Origin: Edaphobacter sp.
GTDB lineage: Bacteria; Acidobacteriota; Terriglobia; Terriglobales; Acidobacteriaceae
Assembly (NCBI GenBank): GCA_025462645.1
Contig: JAOAPB010000123.1
Coordinates: 1-39,559 of the forward strand
DNA: 39,559 nt
Direction of reading: 5' to 3'
A program made the translations under genes and the position numbers. This document shows positions 1-8,326 of the stretch, piece by piece. Under the pieces are notes generated by a model. The model had not been told where the DNA came from, searched no databases, and saw only the letters and a list, made by a program, of their open reading frames with translations. The stretch's first letter is position 1, and each line of letters begins with the position of its first letter.

Positions 1-190
1 ACGACTCTCTTTCCAGGGCATACCGCATCATCGTGCGTACGACCAGAGCCGAGGAACCATCAGGGTTCCGCTTCGCTGTAACGCATGTCTCTGGTCTGTT
101 TTGTAACGCAAGTGCTAAGTACGCTCACGCCCAAGGTACCCCCCGGGGGGAGGGGGTACCCCAACCACTTACACTACGAATAACGGACCT
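1..190. other. Intergenic region before tatD with GC-rich palindrome
   Basis: No coding region is supported here. The octamer TGTAACGC occurs twice (around 78 and 101). A strong palindrome lies at 135-160: GGTACCCCC pairs perfectly with GGGGGTACC across an 8-base loop. It is followed by CC rather than a T-tract, so it looks like a dispersed palindromic repeat or leader hairpin rather than a terminator. I cannot assign a promoter with confidence. Confidence 0.5.
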
Positions 191-1045
191 ATGCCTCTAA
201 TCGACTCCCACGCTCACCTGGACTTTTACACAGAAGACCGCGAAGAAGTCCTCCGCCGAGCCCAGGCCGCCGGTGTCCAGACCATCCTCGCCATCGGAAT
301 CGGCGAAGGCCCCGACACCATGCACCACGCACTCGACTTCGCCAAGGCCCCCGCCACCCCCGGTCTCCCGCAGATCTACGCCAGCATCGGCATCCACCCC
401 GAGCAGGCCCACAACGCCACCGATGCCACCCTCGCGAAGATAGCCACCCTCGCAGCCGATCCCAGATGCATCGCCATAGGCGAGATCGGCCTCGATTACT
501 ACCACCTTGAAAACCCCGGCATCCCCACCCAGCAACAGGCCTTCATCTCCCAGATGCGCATCGCAGCCCAGACCCGCAAGCCCATCATCATCCACTGCCG
601 CACCTCCGAGCTGGCCACACCCCAGGCCAAACAGAAATATGGCGAAGCCGACGCCTGGGAGGACCTCCTCAGCCTCATCGCCGAACACTGGACCCAGCAC
701 GCCCTCGGCGGCATCATGCACTGCTTCTCCGGCACCGTCGATCACGCCCGCCGCTCCCTCGACGCAGGCTTCCACCTCTCCTTCGCCGGAAACCTCACCT
801 ACCCCAAAGCCCAGTCCATCCGCGACGCCGCCGTCTTCGCCCCCGCCGACCGCATCCTGGTCGAGACCGACGCCCCCTTCCTCGCCCCCATCCCCCTCCG
901 AGGACAGCGCAACGAGCCCGCCTTCGTCGCCCACACCGCCGAAACCCTCGCCGCCCTCCGCGGCATCTCACCACAAGAAGCAGCGACCATCACCACAGAA
1001 AACTTCCACCGTCTCTTCCCCACCACCCGAACGACGACAGCCTGA
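191..1045 (+). CDS. tatD: TatD family metal-dependent hydrolase (DNase)
   Basis: 284 residues, the usual length for this family, which are TIM-barrel amidohydrolase-fold nucleases acting in the cytoplasm on 3' DNA/RNA ends. Visible metal/catalytic residues are the N-terminal HAH (H7, H9), E98 in IGEIGLDYY, H135 in PIIIHCR, H177 in MHCFSG and D227 in ETDAPF, so the active site looks complete. The ATG at 191 follows a weak GGA-type ribosome site. It is followed 35 bases later by the YajQ-family gene on the same strand and probably co-transcribed. Confident for family; the physiological substrate is not readable from sequence. Confidence 0.93.
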   Translation: MPLIDSHAHLDFYTEDREEVLRRAQAAGVQTILAIGIGEGPDTMHHALDFAKAPATPGLPQIYASIGIHPEQAHNATDATLAKIATLAADPRCIAIGEIGLDYYHLENPGIPTQQQAFISQMRIAAQTRKPIIIHCRTSELATPQAKQKYGEADAWEDLLSLIAEHWTQHALGGIMHCFSGTVDHARRSLDAGFHLSFAGNLTYPKAQSIRDAAVFAPADRILVETDAPFLAPIPLRGQRNEPAFVAHTAETLAALRGISPQEAATITTENFHRLFPTTRTTTA

Positions 1046-1080
1046 CATAATAGAACCCGAGATAGATAAAGGAAAACACT

Positions 1081-1581
1081 ATGGCATCGGATAACAGCTT
1101 CGACGTAGTCAGCAAAGTAGAGCTTCAGGAAGTCAAGAACGCCATCGACCAGGCCTCCAAGGAGGTCCATGCCCGCTTCGACCTCAAGGACTCCAAGTCC
1201 AAGATCGACCTCGAAGGCACCGACACCATCCAGCTTGCCTCGCAGGATGAGTACAAGCTCCAGGCAGTCATAGAGATCCTCTCGCAGAAGCTCGTCAAGC
1301 GCGGCGTCTCCCTCAAGAACCTCGAGTTCGAGAAGATCGAGCCCGCAGCCAACTCCAGCGTCCGCCAGAAGATCAAGCTCGTCCAGGGCATCCCCTCCGA
1401 GAAGGCGAAGATCATCGTAGCCGCCATCAAGGACTCCAAGAAGAAGGCGCAGGCCAGCATCCAGGGCGACACCGTCCGCGTCGTCAGCAAAGACCGCGAC
1501 GTCCTCCAGGAGGTCATGGCTCTCCTCCGAGGCAAGGACATCGGTGTCGAGCTCCAGTTCACCAACTTCCGCTCCAGCTGA
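1081..1581 (+). CDS. yajQ: YajQ family nucleotide-binding protein
   Basis: 166 residues matching the YajQ/UPF0234 family in length and pattern: an N-terminal FDVVSKVELQEVKNAIDQA, then a conserved RFDLKDSKSKIDL stretch, and a C-terminal half with a second RNA-binding-like fold ending in LQFTNF. Family members bind nucleotides; some bind cyclic di-GMP and modulate transcription in Xanthomonas. It is small, soluble and cytoplasmic, with no signal peptide. A TAAAGGAAA ribosome site precedes the ATG. It sits between tatD and the prenyl synthase gene. Function in this organism is inferred only from the family. Confidence 0.92.
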   Translation: MASDNSFDVVSKVELQEVKNAIDQASKEVHARFDLKDSKSKIDLEGTDTIQLASQDEYKLQAVIEILSQKLVKRGVSLKNLEFEKIEPAANSSVRQKIKLVQGIPSEKAKIIVAAIKDSKKKAQASIQGDTVRVVSKDRDVLQEVMALLRGKDIGVELQFTNFRSS

Positions 1582-1661
1582 CCGTCGCTTCATCAAAATT
1601 CCCTGCGCGATTTTCGGCCACGTCCATTGATCCTTGGGACATCCTGATACTCTGAATTACG

Positions 1662-2651
1662 GTGAGTACGATCTCCATCGCGACCGCAGCCGAAGTCTTC
1701 GACCTCCTCCGCGACGACCTCGCCGCCATCGAGCAGGAGTTCTCACGGCAGTCCGCCTCGAAGGTCGAGGTCATCACCGACATCGCCCAATACCTCATCG
1801 CAGGCGGAGGCAAGCGCATCCGCCCCCTGCTCCTCCTCCTCTCCTCGAAGGCCCTCGACTGCACCAGCGAGAGCCGCATCCGTCTCGGTGCCGTCGTCGA
1901 GATGCTCCACACCGCAACCCTCGTCCACGACGACATCATCGACGAAGCCGACACCCGCCGCGGCCGCCCCTCCTCCAACACCACCTGGGGCAACTCGAAA
2001 TGTGTCCTCGCCGGCGACTGGCTCTACATGCAGTCCTTCTCCTCGGCCCTCGAGGAGCGCAACTTCCACGTCCTCGAGCTCCTCATCTCCCTCACCCAGC
2101 AGATGGTCGAGGGCGAGCTCCTCCAGATCGAGAAGCTAGGTCACCTCATCAACGAGGAAGAGTACTTCGACCTCATCTTCCGCAAGACAGCCTGCCTCTT
2201 CAAGGTCTCCATGCAGCTCGGAGCCGCGATCACCAACGCGCCCGACGAGGTCGAGTCGCAGCTAGGCGAGTACGGCCGCAACCTCGGCCTCGCCTTCCAG
2301 ATCGTCGACGACGTCCTCGACCTCACCGCAGCCGAAGACGTCCTCGGCAAACCGGTAGCCTCGGACCTCCGCGAGGGCAAGGCAACCCTAGCCGTCATCC
2401 ACGCCCTCGAGCGTGGCACCGGAGCCGACCGCGAGGCCATCCGCACAGTACTAGCCGACCGCAGCTTCTCCCGCGTCTCCCACCCGCAGATCCTCGAGAT
2501 CCTCCAGCGCCACGGCTCCATCGACTACGCCATGGACACCGCCTGCGCCTACGCCGAAGCCGCCCGTCTGGGCATCGTCGACCTACCCGACAGCGAAGCC
2601 AAGCGAGCCCTCCTCTGGGTCCCCGGCTTCGTCACCACCCGTGACCGCTGA
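1662..2651 (+). CDS. Polyprenyl (all-trans) diphosphate synthase
   Basis: 329 residues of the IspA/IspB prenyltransferase fold. It elongates allylic diphosphates with isopentenyl diphosphate, most likely to make the side chain of the respiratory quinone. GGGKRIRP (about 48-55), the first aspartate-rich motif DDIID (90-94) followed by the conserved RRGRP stretch, and the second motif DDVLD (216-220) are all present. Start is GTG at 1662, which gives the usual N-terminal length. The gap after the YajQ-family gene is 80 bases without a gene. Chain length (hepta-, octa- or other) cannot be told from sequence; the gene faces xseB convergently across only 30 bases. Confidence 0.92.
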   Translation: MSTISIATAAEVFDLLRDDLAAIEQEFSRQSASKVEVITDIAQYLIAGGGKRIRPLLLLLSSKALDCTSESRIRLGAVVEMLHTATLVHDDIIDEADTRRGRPSSNTTWGNSKCVLAGDWLYMQSFSSALEERNFHVLELLISLTQQMVEGELLQIEKLGHLINEEEYFDLIFRKTACLFKVSMQLGAAITNAPDEVESQLGEYGRNLGLAFQIVDDVLDLTAAEDVLGKPVASDLREGKATLAVIHALERGTGADREAIRTVLADRSFSRVSHPQILEILQRHGSIDYAMDTACAYAEAARLGIVDLPDSEAKRALLWVPGFVTTRDR

Positions 2652-2681
2652 GACGGATAGGACCGCGTCTAGACGGAAAAC

Positions 2682-2921
2682 CTACTCCTCGTCTTCGTCC
2701 TCCTCCAGCTCAACCTCCAAATCAGCCACTACCATCCGGCTCCCCCGCTCCACCAACACCTGAATCCTTCCCTCCGCATCCTCCAGCTGTTTCTTGCAAG
2801 CCTCCGAAAGCCTCATTCCCTCCTCAAACAGCCGCACCGACTCATCCAGCGGTAGCTCCCCCCGCTCCAACCGCTCCACCACCTGCTCCAGTGCCGTCAA
2901 TTGCTCCTCAAAACTAGCCAT
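2682..2921 (-). CDS. xseB: Exodeoxyribonuclease VII small subunit (block A copy)
   Basis: 79 residues, standard for XseB, the small helical subunit that multimerises on XseA to degrade single-stranded DNA. The two-helix core FEEQLTALEQVVERLERGEL and LDESVRLFEEGMRLS is clear, followed by an acidic tail (EELEEDEDEE-like). It starts 27 bases downstream of metHF and is probably in its operon. No xseA is in the window. A close paralogue lies at 26102-26362. Keeping two small-subunit genes is unusual; one may be redundant. Confidence 0.93.
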   Translation of the reverse strand: MASFEEQLTALEQVVERLERGELPLDESVRLFEEGMRLSEACKKQLEDAEGRIQVLVERGSRMVVADLEVELEEDEDEE

Positions 2922-2948
2922 ATCTCCCTCGAACCCTAAAGAACAGGC

Positions 2949-4865
2949 CTAAATAAGCCCCAACACCTGAGCCGCCGCGCCATACTTCCCAAACGGTGCG
3001 CTCACCTGAACCCCCTGCACCATAGGCCGTGCCTCCGCGAGCATCTCCTGGGCAATCTTCACGCCCTCTGCCCGCGCCGCCTCAGGCGAAGTAGAGCTGC
3101 CCATCCGGACCATGATCTTCTCCGGCATACTCACCCGCAGATCGTTCTTCATGAACTCTGCATTTCGCAGGCTCGTCAACGGCCAGATCCCGGCAATCAC
3201 TGGAATACGGAATTGCTCAATCCGCCGTAGAAACTCCTCCAGCACCCGCAGGTCGAAGACCGGCTGTGTAATCGCAAACTCCGCGCCAGCCTCCACCTTA
3301 TAGGCAAACCGCCGAACCTCCTGATCGATATCAGGCACCCCAGGATTCGCCGCCACCGAGATCGTAAACCCCGTCGACTCCCCAATCGAGTTCTTACCGA
3401 TATCCAGGCCGCAGTTCAGATTACGCACCACATTCACTAGTCCGATGGCGTCTACATCAAACACAGCCGTCGCATCCGGATAGTTCCCCAGCTTCGGAGG
3501 ATCGCCCGTCAGGCAAAGAATATTCTTCAGCCCGATCGAAGAAGCCCCTAGCAGATCGCTCTGGATGCTCAGCACATTCCTATCCCGGCACGTGTAGTGC
3601 AAAATCGTCTCGATCCCGACGTGCTGCTGAATCTGCACGCACAGGCTCTGCGCGCTCATCCGCGCACTCGCCCGCGGTGAATCCGGCACATTGATCGCAT
3701 CAACACCCAGCTTGTGCAGCTGCGCCGCTCCATCCAGCTCCTTGCTGCAATCGATCCCCTTCGGCGGAACGATCTCCACCATCGTGACGAACTCACCCGC
3801 AGCGATCATCGATCCAATCTTCGACCGCTGTGCCAACGGCGGAGGCTCAACCTTGTTCTTCACCTCTGCGGTCGCAGCCTTGTCGGAACTCATTCGCTCC
3901 ATCACCTGCGCACCAGCCTCCATCGCGTCCATCGCGCGCAGAGCACTCTTCATCGCGCGCGTATAGCTCGGAGTCGTCCCACAACATCCGCCTACGATGC
4001 TCGCGCCCGCCTTCACCAGCTTGCGAGTAAAACTAGCCATGTACTCCGGCGAGGTCAGATAGATCGTCCTTCCCTCCACGGCTCGCGGAATCCCTGCATT
4101 CGGCATCGCGGCCAGCGGCAGTGTCGTCACTACCCGCATCCGCTCGATCACGCTCAGCACCGTCGCCGGTCCCGCGCTGCAGTTGCATCCAATCGCATCC
4201 GCGCCCCACGCCGTCAGCTTTCTTGCCGCTGTCTCCGCCGACGCTCCATCCAGGCAGTTCCCCTCCTCGTCGACGGTCATCATCACCACAACAGGAACAT
4301 TGGGAGCCTCACTCCGAGCCGCCAGAATCGCCTGCTCCGACTCCGCCAGCGAAGTCATTGTCTCCACGATCAGCAGGTCCGCTCCCATCCCAGGCTCGGC
4401 CTCCACCATCGCTCGAATCTGCTCGGCAAACGCCTCGCGCGCCTCATCCAGTCCTACCTTGCCCAATGGCTCGAGCCTGACCCCAAGCGGGCCAATCGAC
4501 CCAGCCACAAACGCGTCGGTGCCCTGCTTGTCCCGAATCCTCTCCACGCACTCCCGCGCCAGACGCACCCCGGCAACGTTGATCTCGCGAATCTTGTCCC
4601 CAAACCCGAAGTGCTCCAGCCGAAACCGGTTCGCTCCAAAAGTATTGGTCTCAATCACCTCAGCGCCTGCCTGCAAATACTCCGCATGAACCTCGCGAAC
4701 CATATCCGGCTGCGACAGGTTCAGTTCGTCATAGCACCGATTGATGAACACGCCCCGCGCATACAGCATCGTGCCCATCGCCCCATCGCACAGCACCGGC
4801 CCGCCAGTAAAAAGTCTTTCTACCCCCGCGGGATCCGCGCTCGTACTAACCACTGCATCTGCCAT
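2949..4865 (-). CDS. Bifunctional homocysteine S-methyltransferase / methylenetetrahydrofolate reductase (block A copy)
   Basis: About 638 residues, a fusion like Bacillus YitJ. The N-terminal homocysteine-methyltransferase barrel has DGAMGTM near the start, the zinc cysteine in GCNCSAGP (about 227-229) and the CC of GGCCGTTPS (about 294-295). The C-terminal MetF barrel (from about 355) has VEIVPPKG, NVPDSPRASARMS, HYTCRDRN and CLTGDPP. It should make methyl-THF and methylate homocysteine to methionine in the cytoplasm. The open frame extends to a TTG at 4886, but GGAG lies exactly 6 bases before the ATG at 4865 and the same spacing is kept in the second copy, so I choose 4865. It is divergent from the lipoprotein gene. 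Confidence 0.93.
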   Translation of the reverse strand: MADAVVSTSADPAGVERLFTGGPVLCDGAMGTMLYARGVFINRCYDELNLSQPDMVREVHAEYLQAGAEVIETNTFGANRFRLEHFGFGDKIREINVAGVRLARECVERIRDKQGTDAFVAGSIGPLGVRLEPLGKVGLDEAREAFAEQIRAMVEAEPGMGADLLIVETMTSLAESEQAILAARSEAPNVPVVVMMTVDEEGNCLDGASAETAARKLTAWGADAIGCNCSAGPATVLSVIERMRVVTTLPLAAMPNAGIPRAVEGRTIYLTSPEYMASFTRKLVKAGASIVGGCCGTTPSYTRAMKSALRAMDAMEAGAQVMERMSSDKAATAEVKNKVEPPPLAQRSKIGSMIAAGEFVTMVEIVPPKGIDCSKELDGAAQLHKLGVDAINVPDSPRASARMSAQSLCVQIQQHVGIETILHYTCRDRNVLSIQSDLLGASSIGLKNILCLTGDPPKLGNYPDATAVFDVDAIGLVNVVRNLNCGLDIGKNSIGESTGFTISVAANPGVPDIDQEVRRFAYKVEAGAEFAITQPVFDLRVLEEFLRRIEQFRIPVIAGIWPLTSLRNAEFMKNDLRVSMPEKIMVRMGSSTSPEAARAEGVKIAQEMLAEARPMVQGVQVSAPFGKYGAAAQVLGLI

Positions 4866-5047
4866 CATTGTCTCCAGCCTAATCAAACTATCCTAAGCCA
4901 CTGCCCTGACCCGCTCCAAACCTCCTCCTCCTCGCCTTCTCCTCCACCCCGGCGTCACCTGCTTCCGCCGCATCGTTTGTTATACTCAGCGATGTAGCAG
5001 GTGGCCGCAAGAACACGCCGCAGCGCTTAGGTTTGGAGTCTTTACCG
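4866..5047. promoter_or_regulatory. Divergent promoter region with extended -10 (block A)
   Basis: On the + strand an extended -10, TGTTATACT, lies at 4978-4986, 61 bases before the chosen TTG start of the lipoprotein gene. The same element, leader features (CGCAA.AACACGCC, GCGCT.AGG..TGGAG) and distance recur in block B at 28447-28455, which supports a real promoter plus an untranslated leader of roughly 55 bases. The pyrimidine-rich stretch around 4916-4955 presumably serves the leftward metHF gene, but I see no convincing -35/-10 there. Confidence 0.6.
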
Positions 5048-6511
5048 TTGAAAAATAGAAGTCCCTTTACCCAGTCCCCCTGCTCTCAGTTCGCTTGCGG
5101 CCTCTTGATCGCCATCGCGACTCTCGCCCTCAGCTCTTGCCACAGCGCCTCGTACTACTACTACAAGTTCCCGCAGTTCACCTTCGCCAATCGGCCTATA
5201 CCGCCCAGCAAGCTCGCTAATCGCGTCATGGTTTCGGTTACGGTCAACGGCACCCAGGGCAGCCTCCAGATCCTCGACGGACTGCGTGACATCCGCAGCA
5301 ATGTTCAGAACACCATCACCAGCTTCTCTATCTCCGGCTACAGCGCAGCCTTTCCCTTCCTCATTCTCAACTTCCCCGAGGAGGTCCACGGCTACGTCTT
5401 CTCCGACGACGGCGTGCTCCAGACCATCGACTACAGCAAGGAGACCGCCGCAGGTGCTGCCGGCACCTTTGCTGCCAAGACTCCCTCCGTCGCCGTTGCT
5501 ACCAGCTTCAACCATGTCTACGCCGCATCGGACTCCACGGGCCAGTTAAGCGTTCTCGACAAGACCACAGGCCGCGGCTTCGGCCTCAATCTCCCCAACG
5601 TCTACAAGGTAGCCGTCAATGATGGCGATACCGTTGTCCTCGCCATGGTCCGCAACTCCAACACCCTCTATCGCCTCATCAAGCTCAATGCCAACCAGCC
5701 GGCTCCAGCCGCCTCCGTTGACTGCCAGCCCGTCAACCTCCCCGTCTACTGCGTCGTTCCAGTCCCTGACAGCACGACCAAGCCCAGCTTCGACCGCCCT
5801 ATCGGCGCCTACTTCTCCCTCGACGGCACCACCGCCTACATTCTCAACTGCGGCCGTGAGTGCGGCGGCTCCACCGCCGGCGTCACTCTGGTCCAGCAGG
5901 GTGCGCTCACCATCGACGTCAATACCCCTCCTTACCCCGCTGCTGTCAGCAACAGCGTAGTCATCCCCGGCGGCGTCACCACCGCCCTGGCCAAGGGCAC
6001 TACTCTGTATCTGGCCGGCCAGCAGCTCCAACCCGACGGCCTCTTTGCCGGCAGGCTCACCTTGCTCGATCTCACCACCCTGACGCCGGGCCAGCCCATT
6101 CCCATCTCCGATGGCAACCACTCCAAGCTTCTCTTCGCCGACGACAACACCCTCTGGATCGGCTCCCAATTCTGCGCCACCGGCGAGCGCCAGAAGCAAG
6201 GCTTGAACTATAACTGCCTTACCCGTTACGATCTCGGTGCCGGAACCGCCCAGATATTCCCCAACGTCAACCCTCAGGACCCCAACTCCTCCGTTCCCTA
6301 CCCCAATGCCAACCAGAACCAGTACTACTATGGCGATCTCACTGGCATCTGCTGGGTTCAGAACCTGCATAAGGTCTACGCCGCCTATGGGGGCCAGGTC
6401 CATGCCTTCAACACGGCAGATGGCTCTGAGATCAACAACTTTTTCATTACCGTCCAGGGCATCGCACTCGACGTAGCCTACATGGATGCCATCACCAACG
6501 CCGACAACTAG
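5048..6511 (+). CDS. Predicted outer-membrane or periplasmic lipoprotein, beta-propeller-like (block A copy)
   Basis: About 487 residues of no family I can name. The start is taken as TTG at 5048 (MKNRS), with GGAG 9 bases upstream; an in-frame TTG at 5033 is less likely. The N-terminus is a lipoprotein signal: basic KNR, hydrophobic GLLIAIATLA, lipobox LSSC. The mature part has repeated short beta-strand phrases such as VYAASDSTGQLSVLDKTTG and TVVLAMVRNSNTLYRLIKL, resembling YncE-type propeller blades, and several cysteine pairs (CGRECGG, a second pair near SQFCATGE). bshB1 follows on the same strand. The paralogue is at 28515-30020. Function unknown. Confidence 0.8.
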   Translation: MKNRSPFTQSPCSQFACGLLIAIATLALSSCHSASYYYYKFPQFTFANRPIPPSKLANRVMVSVTVNGTQGSLQILDGLRDIRSNVQNTITSFSISGYSAAFPFLILNFPEEVHGYVFSDDGVLQTIDYSKETAAGAAGTFAAKTPSVAVATSFNHVYAASDSTGQLSVLDKTTGRGFGLNLPNVYKVAVNDGDTVVLAMVRNSNTLYRLIKLNANQPAPAASVDCQPVNLPVYCVVPVPDSTTKPSFDRPIGAYFSLDGTTAYILNCGRECGGSTAGVTLVQQGALTIDVNTPPYPAAVSNSVVIPGGVTTALAKGTTLYLAGQQLQPDGLFAGRLTLLDLTTLTPGQPIPISDGNHSKLLFADDNTLWIGSQFCATGERQKQGLNYNCLTRYDLGAGTAQIFPNVNPQDPNSSVPYPNANQNQYYYGDLTGICWVQNLHKVYAAYGGQVHAFNTADGSEINNFFITVQGIALDVAYMDAITNADN

Positions 6512-6556
6512 CTCTCGCTGTTACTCGATCTTCCACGCCAAGAACGGCCTGTCATC

Positions 6557-6591
6557 CTGAGGTGCTCACAGATTCATCGTGAGCACCTCAG
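6557..6591. repeat. Perfect 13-bp inverted repeat
   Basis: CTGAGGTGCTCAC at 6557-6569 is a perfect inverted match to 6579-6591 with a 9-base loop, directly preceded by GTCATC. The GTCATCCTGAG beginning resembles the dispersed GTCATCCTGAGC-type repeat seen at 20901. No T-tract follows, so it is not a canonical terminator. It could still act as an RNA hairpin between the lipoprotein and bshB1 cistrons. Confidence 0.75.
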
Positions 6592-6628
6592 TGCTCGTTG
6601 ACTCGCTATAGAACACCCCGCTGCTACC

Positions 6629-7384
6629 ATGACCACCATGCCCCCCTCACAAGATTCCATCGTCGATATTCTCGCCATAGCCGCCCATCGAGATGACGTC
6701 GAGCAGACCTGCGGTGGAACGCTCCTCGCCATGCACGCCCGCGGCTGGCGCACCGGCATCCTCGATCTCACCCGGGGCGAATCCGGCACGCGAGGCACCG
6801 CGGCTGACCGCGAGGCCGAAGCCGACGCCGCGGCCCGCATCCTCAATGTCACCCACCGCGAAGCCCTCGACCTTCCCGACGGCAACGTCCAGAACACGCT
6901 GGAGAATCGCCTCAAGCTCGCCTCCATCCTCCGCCGCCTCCGACCCCGCGTCGTCATCCTCCCCTACTGGCAGGGCCGCCACCCCGACCACTACACCACT
7001 GCTACCCTCGGCTATGAAGCATGCTTCCTCAGCGGCCTCGCCAAAGTCGAAACAACCCCCACCAACGGGGAGCAGCACTCGCCTCACCGTCCCTTTAAAA
7101 TCATCTACGCCTCTCTCTATGCCGACGTCCGTCCCACCTTCGTCGTCGACATCACCCCATTTGCGGAGCAGCGCCTCCAGTCTCTCCTCGCCTACCGGTC
7201 CCAGTACGCCACCCAGCCGCAAGGCGGAACCCTCTTCGTCCCCGAAGAGGATATCCGCGAACGAACCCTAGCCACCGCCCGCCACTACGGCCTCCTCGCG
7301 GGCGTCCGCTACGCCGAGCCCTTCGTCCAGAAAGAGATCGGCCTCGTCGACGACCTCGTGCTCCTACCCGTTCAATCCATCTAA
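6629..7384 (+). CDS. bshB1: BshB1-type LmbE/PIG-L N-acetylglucosaminyl-malate deacetylase (block A copy)
   Basis: 251 residues. The LmbE/PIG-L fold is shown by AAHRDDVEQTCGG (about 18-30) in place of the usual AHPDD, a conserved LTRGESGTRG loop, and GRHPDHYTT (zinc/catalytic HPDH, about 112-118). BshB1 enzymes deacetylate GlcNAc-malate, step two of bacillithiol synthesis, in the cytoplasm. The R in place of P in the first motif is shared by the second copy and is unlikely to be an error. Start is ATG 6629 or ATG 6638; no strong ribosome site is visible. Substrate is inferred from family resemblance; other LmbE deacetylases are possible. Confidence 0.85.
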   Translation: MTTMPPSQDSIVDILAIAAHRDDVEQTCGGTLLAMHARGWRTGILDLTRGESGTRGTAADREAEADAAARILNVTHREALDLPDGNVQNTLENRLKLASILRRLRPRVVILPYWQGRHPDHYTTATLGYEACFLSGLAKVETTPTNGEQHSPHRPFKIIYASLYADVRPTFVVDITPFAEQRLQSLLAYRSQYATQPQGGTLFVPEEDIRERTLATARHYGLLAGVRYAEPFVQKEIGLVDDLVLLPVQSI

Positions 7385-7611
7385 TCCGGTCCAGGGAAAA
7401 ATATCTTACGCGCTGCTCTCACCAAGGCTGGCGCGAGTCCAGTCTCCCGTCCCGCAATCGACTTCGCCGCCGCCTTCCCCGCCCTCGCCATCGCAGCCGT
7501 CATCACGGGACTCACCTTCAATCCCTTTAACGACTTCGACAGCTTGAGTTCACATCTCGCAGTTGCAGCAGTCTCTCCACTGCCCTGCTGAATCACGCTA
7601 CCCTGCTCCAT
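7381..7611 (-). CDS. Possible small basic protein downstream of MobB-like gene
   Basis: A 76-residue frame, Ala/Lys/Arg-rich, starting at an ATG that overlaps the end of the upstream P-loop gene by 14 bases, with AAGG about 6 bases before the start. The stop overlaps the end of bshB1 on the opposite strand. No motif is recognised. It could be a real last cistron of the operon or chance in GC-rich DNA. Confidence 0.3.
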   Translation of the reverse strand: MEQGSVIQQGSGETAATARCELKLSKSLKGLKVSPVMTAAMARAGKAAAKSIAGRETGLAPALVRAARKIFFPGPD

Positions 7612-8248
7612 GCAGTTGCCTTAGGTCTCTCTGGCTACCGCTCTTACGCAGCCGCTCCACCACGAACGCCACCACCTCATCGGTCACATACACCGGAGGC
7701 CGTATCGCCAATACGGGCGTCCCCGCCACCAGCTTCAGCGAAACGCCCTTCCACTCCGGATGACCCAGCTCCCCCTCCGCCACCAGCACCGCATCGGCCC
7801 GGTCCAGATACTGCCGCGCCGACTCCTTGAAGTCCGCCACCCCCGGATCAAGTACGCTCAGGTAAAGGTCCGGCCGCAAAAATCGCAGAATGCTGTTCGA
7901 CTCAATCACCGCATTCTCCGCCCCTTCCAGCTCCTTCCGAATCCTGGGCATCGCCTCCGACAGATCTCCCTGCCGCGTCCTGACCCACAGCGACCGCACC
8001 GCCCCCGCCGCCAGATACCGCCCCGAGTCCGTCGAGCTATCCCCGCCTGGGCGCTCCTCGCTCACAGCAATCGTATGCTCCGCCGTCTCGCAATCACACG
8101 GCTCCCCATTAGCCGAGCACATCCCATGCCCGAACTGCGTAATCTTGAATGCCGTCCAGCGCATCTCCGGCAGCGCCGCAATCAGCCCAGCCACCACGCT
8201 GGTCTTCCCGATGTTCCGCGTATGTCCACCGACGACGACGACTGCCAT
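7598..8248 (-). CDS. P-loop NTPase resembling MobB
   Basis: About 216 residues from ATG 8248 (GTGAG just upstream; an in-frame GTG at 8269 is the longer alternative). A Walker A-type loop GGHTRNIGKTS sits at the very N-terminus, as in the molybdopterin-guanine dinucleotide MobB and dethiobiotin-synthetase-like P-loop proteins. A Cys cluster CSANGEPCDC follows, then IESNSILRFL and DAVLVAEGE. No other molybdenum-cofactor genes are nearby. It lies about 78 bases after lpxD on the same strand, so it may belong to that transcript. The family assignment is tentative; the NTP-binding role is fairly safe. Confidence 0.6.
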   Translation of the reverse strand: MAVVVVGGHTRNIGKTSVVAGLIAALPEMRWTAFKITQFGHGMCSANGEPCDCETAEHTIAVSEERPGGDSSTDSGRYLAAGAVRSLWVRTRQGDLSEAMPRIRKELEGAENAVIESNSILRFLRPDLYLSVLDPGVADFKESARQYLDRADAVLVAEGELGHPEWKGVSLKLVAGTPVLAIRPPVYVTDEVVAFVVERLRKSGSQRDLRQLHGAG

Positions 8249-8326
8249 CTCACACCACCAAAAAGCCACAACCTACCAGCCTTGCCAGCCATAAAACCGC
8301 GCACTGACCAGAAAATCTTACGCGTT

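Noticed and set aside
135..160. Terminator in front of tatD
   Set aside because: Strong palindrome but no T-tract on either strand; more likely a repeat or leader hairpin.
2700..2720. Coding repeat or trinucleotide expansion at the xseB C-terminus
   Set aside because: The GAG/GAA-rich end encodes an acidic tail common in XseB; the second copy has its own variant.
3714..4997. Long + strand frame antisense to metHF (block A), and its equivalent at 26857-28518
   Set aside because: Composition is Arg/His/Pro-rich, typical of the reverse frame of a GC-rich gene; the sense gene has full motif support.
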